Source: an uncultured Sunxiuqinia sp. (lineage in GTDB: Bacteria > Bacteroidota > Bacteroidia > Bacteroidales > Prolixibacteraceae). From it: 64,000 bases of DNA. The stretch lies in assembly GCF_947495665.1 (NCBI RefSeq), contig NZ_CANLZV010000015.1, positions 60,308 through 124,307 of the forward strand, read 5' to 3'. The position numbers and the translations under genes were made by a program. Below the pieces are notes generated by a model that saw nothing but the letters and a program-made list of their open reading frames with translations, had not been told where the DNA came from and ran no database searches. This document shows positions 62,479-64,000 of the stretch, one piece after another; the stretch's first letter is position 1, and each line of letters begins with the position of its first letter.

Positions 62479-63045
62479 TCAATAGTATTTCTCAATTCCG
62501 CCAAAGCCTTTAATCTGCTTATTTTCTTTTGTTTTGGCGATAAAGTTATTCAGGCGCTTTTCAAATTCTTCGGGCCTTTTCCGCGCACTGTTGATATACG
62601 CTATTCGAATTCGCTTATAGGGTTCCGAAAAGTTTTGATAATTTTCCCAAACCAACGGCTCGGCTTTTAACTGAGCGAGGATGTCTTCGGGAAACACGAA
62701 TTCCTGTTGAATCATTTTTAAAACCTCATGTCGAATGGAGTCGTGAATCAACCGGTTTTCAAAGAGCCATTTTAAGCGCTCCATGTTGGGTTGCGAAATC
62801 GACGAGTTCTTTCGTCGCTTACAAAACCGTTGAATCGTGGTCTCTTCGTTCAGCGATTTAACCGTACTGTCAATCCACCCAAAACACAAGGCTTCTTCCA
62901 CCGCATCATTGTACAAAATTCGTTTTCGGCCCGTCTTCTTCAAGGGATACTCCAACCAAATTTCGTCTTCCGTCTCAAAATGGGCTTCCAGCCATTTCCG
63001 CCAATCCTTTCTGTCCGTAAAATATTTCGTTGGTAGTGTATGCAT
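62479..63045 (-). CDS. YdeI/OmpD-associated family protein
   Basis: 188 residues. Family blocks seen: RKDWRKWLEAHFETEDEIWL, DAVEEALCFGWIDSTVKSLN, QRFCKRRKNSSISQPN and the C-terminal IAYINSARKRPEEFEKRLN. Members are cytoplasmic; some are linked to antimicrobial resistance or bacteriocin tolerance, but the activity is unknown. Confidence 0.9.
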   Translation of the reverse strand: MHTLPTKYFTDRKDWRKWLEAHFETEDEIWLEYPLKKTGRKRILYNDAVEEALCFGWIDSTVKSLNEETTIQRFCKRRKNSSISQPNMERLKWLFENRLIHDSIRHEVLKMIQQEFVFPEDILAQLKAEPLVWENYQNFSEPYKRIRIAYINSARKRPEEFEKRLNNFIAKTKENKQIKGFGGIEKYY

Positions 63046-63276
63046 TGCTTATTGGTGGTTAACCTTTTGGGGATTGCCGAAGGCGGGAATTAAAACGCAC
63101 AAAGTTACAATTTAGCACAAATGTTGAATGAAGCCACGTCAGCCCCGCTTTTGTTTCCAATGTATTTTCTTTGGAATGGAAAATAAAAAAATAATCATCG
63201 GAATTTCCTTTAACAACTTTACCCACAAAAGAAGATTATTTTCACCTTTTGTTGGTAATAGAGTTATTGGAAGTTG

Positions 63277-63744
63277 CTATCCTTTTTTACGTAAAATATA
63301 TTTGTCGGCTAAATCACCTGTAATTACATTACCACTCATATCCAAATGAAAAAGTTGGTTTTCACCCACTTTATATTTTTGGTTTCGGTCTTTGTCTTTC
63401 AGCGTAATACTGCTTTTTTCTTTATCCCACTCAAAAGTTCCATTGTCTTGTGCAGGTTTTCCTTTTTCGCCTAAATATTCTTCTGTCCTGGAAAAAGTAT
63501 TGTCGGCATTTAGGGTAATGGTTGTTTTAATGCCAGCACAGTTTGCACAAGGAACAGTTCCTTCATAGGTTCCTGCCCAGTCTAAAGCATTTTGGCTATT
63601 GTCTCCTATAGGTCTTTCTACTGCTTGGGTACTGTCAACTTTTGAGTTGTTATCGTCTGAAGATTTTGTGGTGTTGTTACAAGAAGCAAAGAACAATACT
63701 ATTGCAACGAATGCGACCCATTTGGTGTTAATTAATTTTGTCAT
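63277..63744 (-). CDS. NlpE-like copper-homeostasis/envelope lipoprotein
   Basis: 155 residues. Lipobox FFASC (cysteine near residue 22), then a Ser/Asp-rich linker and the NlpE N-terminal beta-barrel domain with the CxxC motif GTVPCANCAGI, DNTFSRTEEYLG and QLFHLDMSGN. In enterobacteria NlpE monitors lipoprotein transport and copper through Cpx; no Cpx genes are here. It is directly downstream (on its own strand) of the folded element at 63811-63955, separated by an AT-rich leader. Confidence 0.9.
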   Translation of the reverse strand: MTKLINTKWVAFVAIVLFFASCNNTTKSSDDNNSKVDSTQAVERPIGDNSQNALDWAGTYEGTVPCANCAGIKTTITLNADNTFSRTEEYLGEKGKPAQDNGTFEWDKEKSSITLKDKDRNQKYKVGENQLFHLDMSGNVITGDLADKYILRKKG

Positions 63745-63810
63745 TTTTTATAGTTAATTTATTTTGTCGATTTTTATTGTGCGGTTTGGTTTTCAAAATT
63801 GCCTACGGTG

Positions 63811-63955
63811 GTGGTATGAGGTCGTGGCGGTCAGACGAGAGTCTGAGTGTCCGACCGTAACTGAGGTTGGGACGAGATTCGACTTGTCGAATCCGCACGA
63901 ACCCAGCCATGCCTTATACCACGTGTGTGTGCCCAGCATGAGCATGTGCACACAC
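63811..63955. other. Strongly folded multibranched element upstream of the NlpE-like gene
   Basis: Outer arms 63811-63830 and 63903-63922 form an imperfect helix of about 18 pairs. They enclose three hairpins: TCAGAC-GAGA-GTCTGA (63831-63846), GTCC..ACC/GGT..GGAC (63849-63873) and GATTCGAC-TT-GTCGAATC (63876-63893). A fourth hairpin, GTGTGTG/CACACAC, lies at 63923-63955. The region is far richer in G and C than its AT-rich flanks. It is not a tRNA. It could be a structured RNA or an attC-like recombination site. Confidence 0.55.
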
Positions 63956-64000
63956 TACTGAAAGCTCTTAAAAAATGTTTAAAATACAAATTTTTGGAGT

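Noticed and set aside
63811..63922. Cloverleaf fold as a tRNA gene
   Set aside because: Arm lengths are wrong: the outer helix is about 18 pairs, there is no 7-nt anticodon or T loop, and no CCA-type end.
63764..63961. 65-codon plus-strand frame across the folded element
   Set aside because: The sequence is explained by inverted repeats, and the translation has no folded-protein character.

Overview
The window is chromosomal DNA from a member of the Bacteroidota. The evidence is two SusC-type TonB-linked outer-membrane proteins with a SusD lipoprotein and FecR/ECF-sigma regulators, a Porin_10-type porin, an NlpE-like lipoprotein, many short 5' leaders without Shine-Dalgarno sequences, and several promoter -7 boxes of the form TAnnTTTG. 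The fused E1 enzyme and the four-helix-bundle (IVP-type) gene fit a Prolixibacteraceae/Marinilabiliales-like genome, but that placement is inference. I saw no rRNA, tRNA, CRISPR array, transposase or integrase.

Layout. 1-9.4 kb: 5'-truncated recQ facing valS, then an ECF sigma factor translationally coupled to an anchored beta-barrel protein, then a serpin lipoprotein with a small lipoprotein. 9.4-12.5 kb: an exported C1-family (bleomycin-hydrolase type) peptidase and a FadL-type outer-membrane protein. 12.7-24.1 kb: one long minus-strand uptake/signalling block, in transcription order ECF sigma, FecR, SusC with STN domain, second FecR, second SusC without STN, SusD. 24.3-31 kb: a minus-strand sugar-phosphate cluster (adenosine/adenine deaminase, PHP-domain protein, aldolase-SDR fusion, SorE-like dehydrogenase, FSA-type transaldolase). 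31-32.6 kb: two uncharacterised genes, the first followed by a 21-bp-period repeat array. 32.9-39.5 kb: a 2-oxoacid dehydrogenase operon (E2, E3, fused E1) with a divergent GntR/HutC regulator; an IVP-type gene with inverted flanks sits between E3 and E1. 39.5-42.3 kb: aspartate kinase and an RRM protein/cold-shock protein pair. 42.4-48.2 kb: parE, parC, aroK and a WalJ-like hydrolase. 48.5-52 kb: a stress and envelope cluster (dps, UspA-like, Phage_holin_3_6-like, YtxH, HdeD). 52.2-56.5 kb: a hybrid histidine kinase, a sigma-54 activator and a lone receiver. 56.9-61 kb: porin, MltF and a Nudix hydrolase. 61-64 kb: an RNA methyltransferase-like protein, a 59-residue membrane protein, a YdeI-like protein and an NlpE-like lipoprotein, ending in a strongly folded multibranched element.

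The best leads for something unreported are structural. They are the cloverleaf-like element at 63811-63955; a possible switching three-way-junction RNA at 39552-39617; a 14-bp perfect inverted repeat at 41280-41344; the 21-bp-period array at 31062-31208; the IVP gene with inverted flanks inside the dehydrogenase operon; and a near-perfect operator at 38718-38737 that overlaps the dehydrogenase promoter and so predicts how the operon is controlled. The tandem FecR-SusC duplication, with only one copy carrying a signalling domain, is the most interesting protein-level arrangement.
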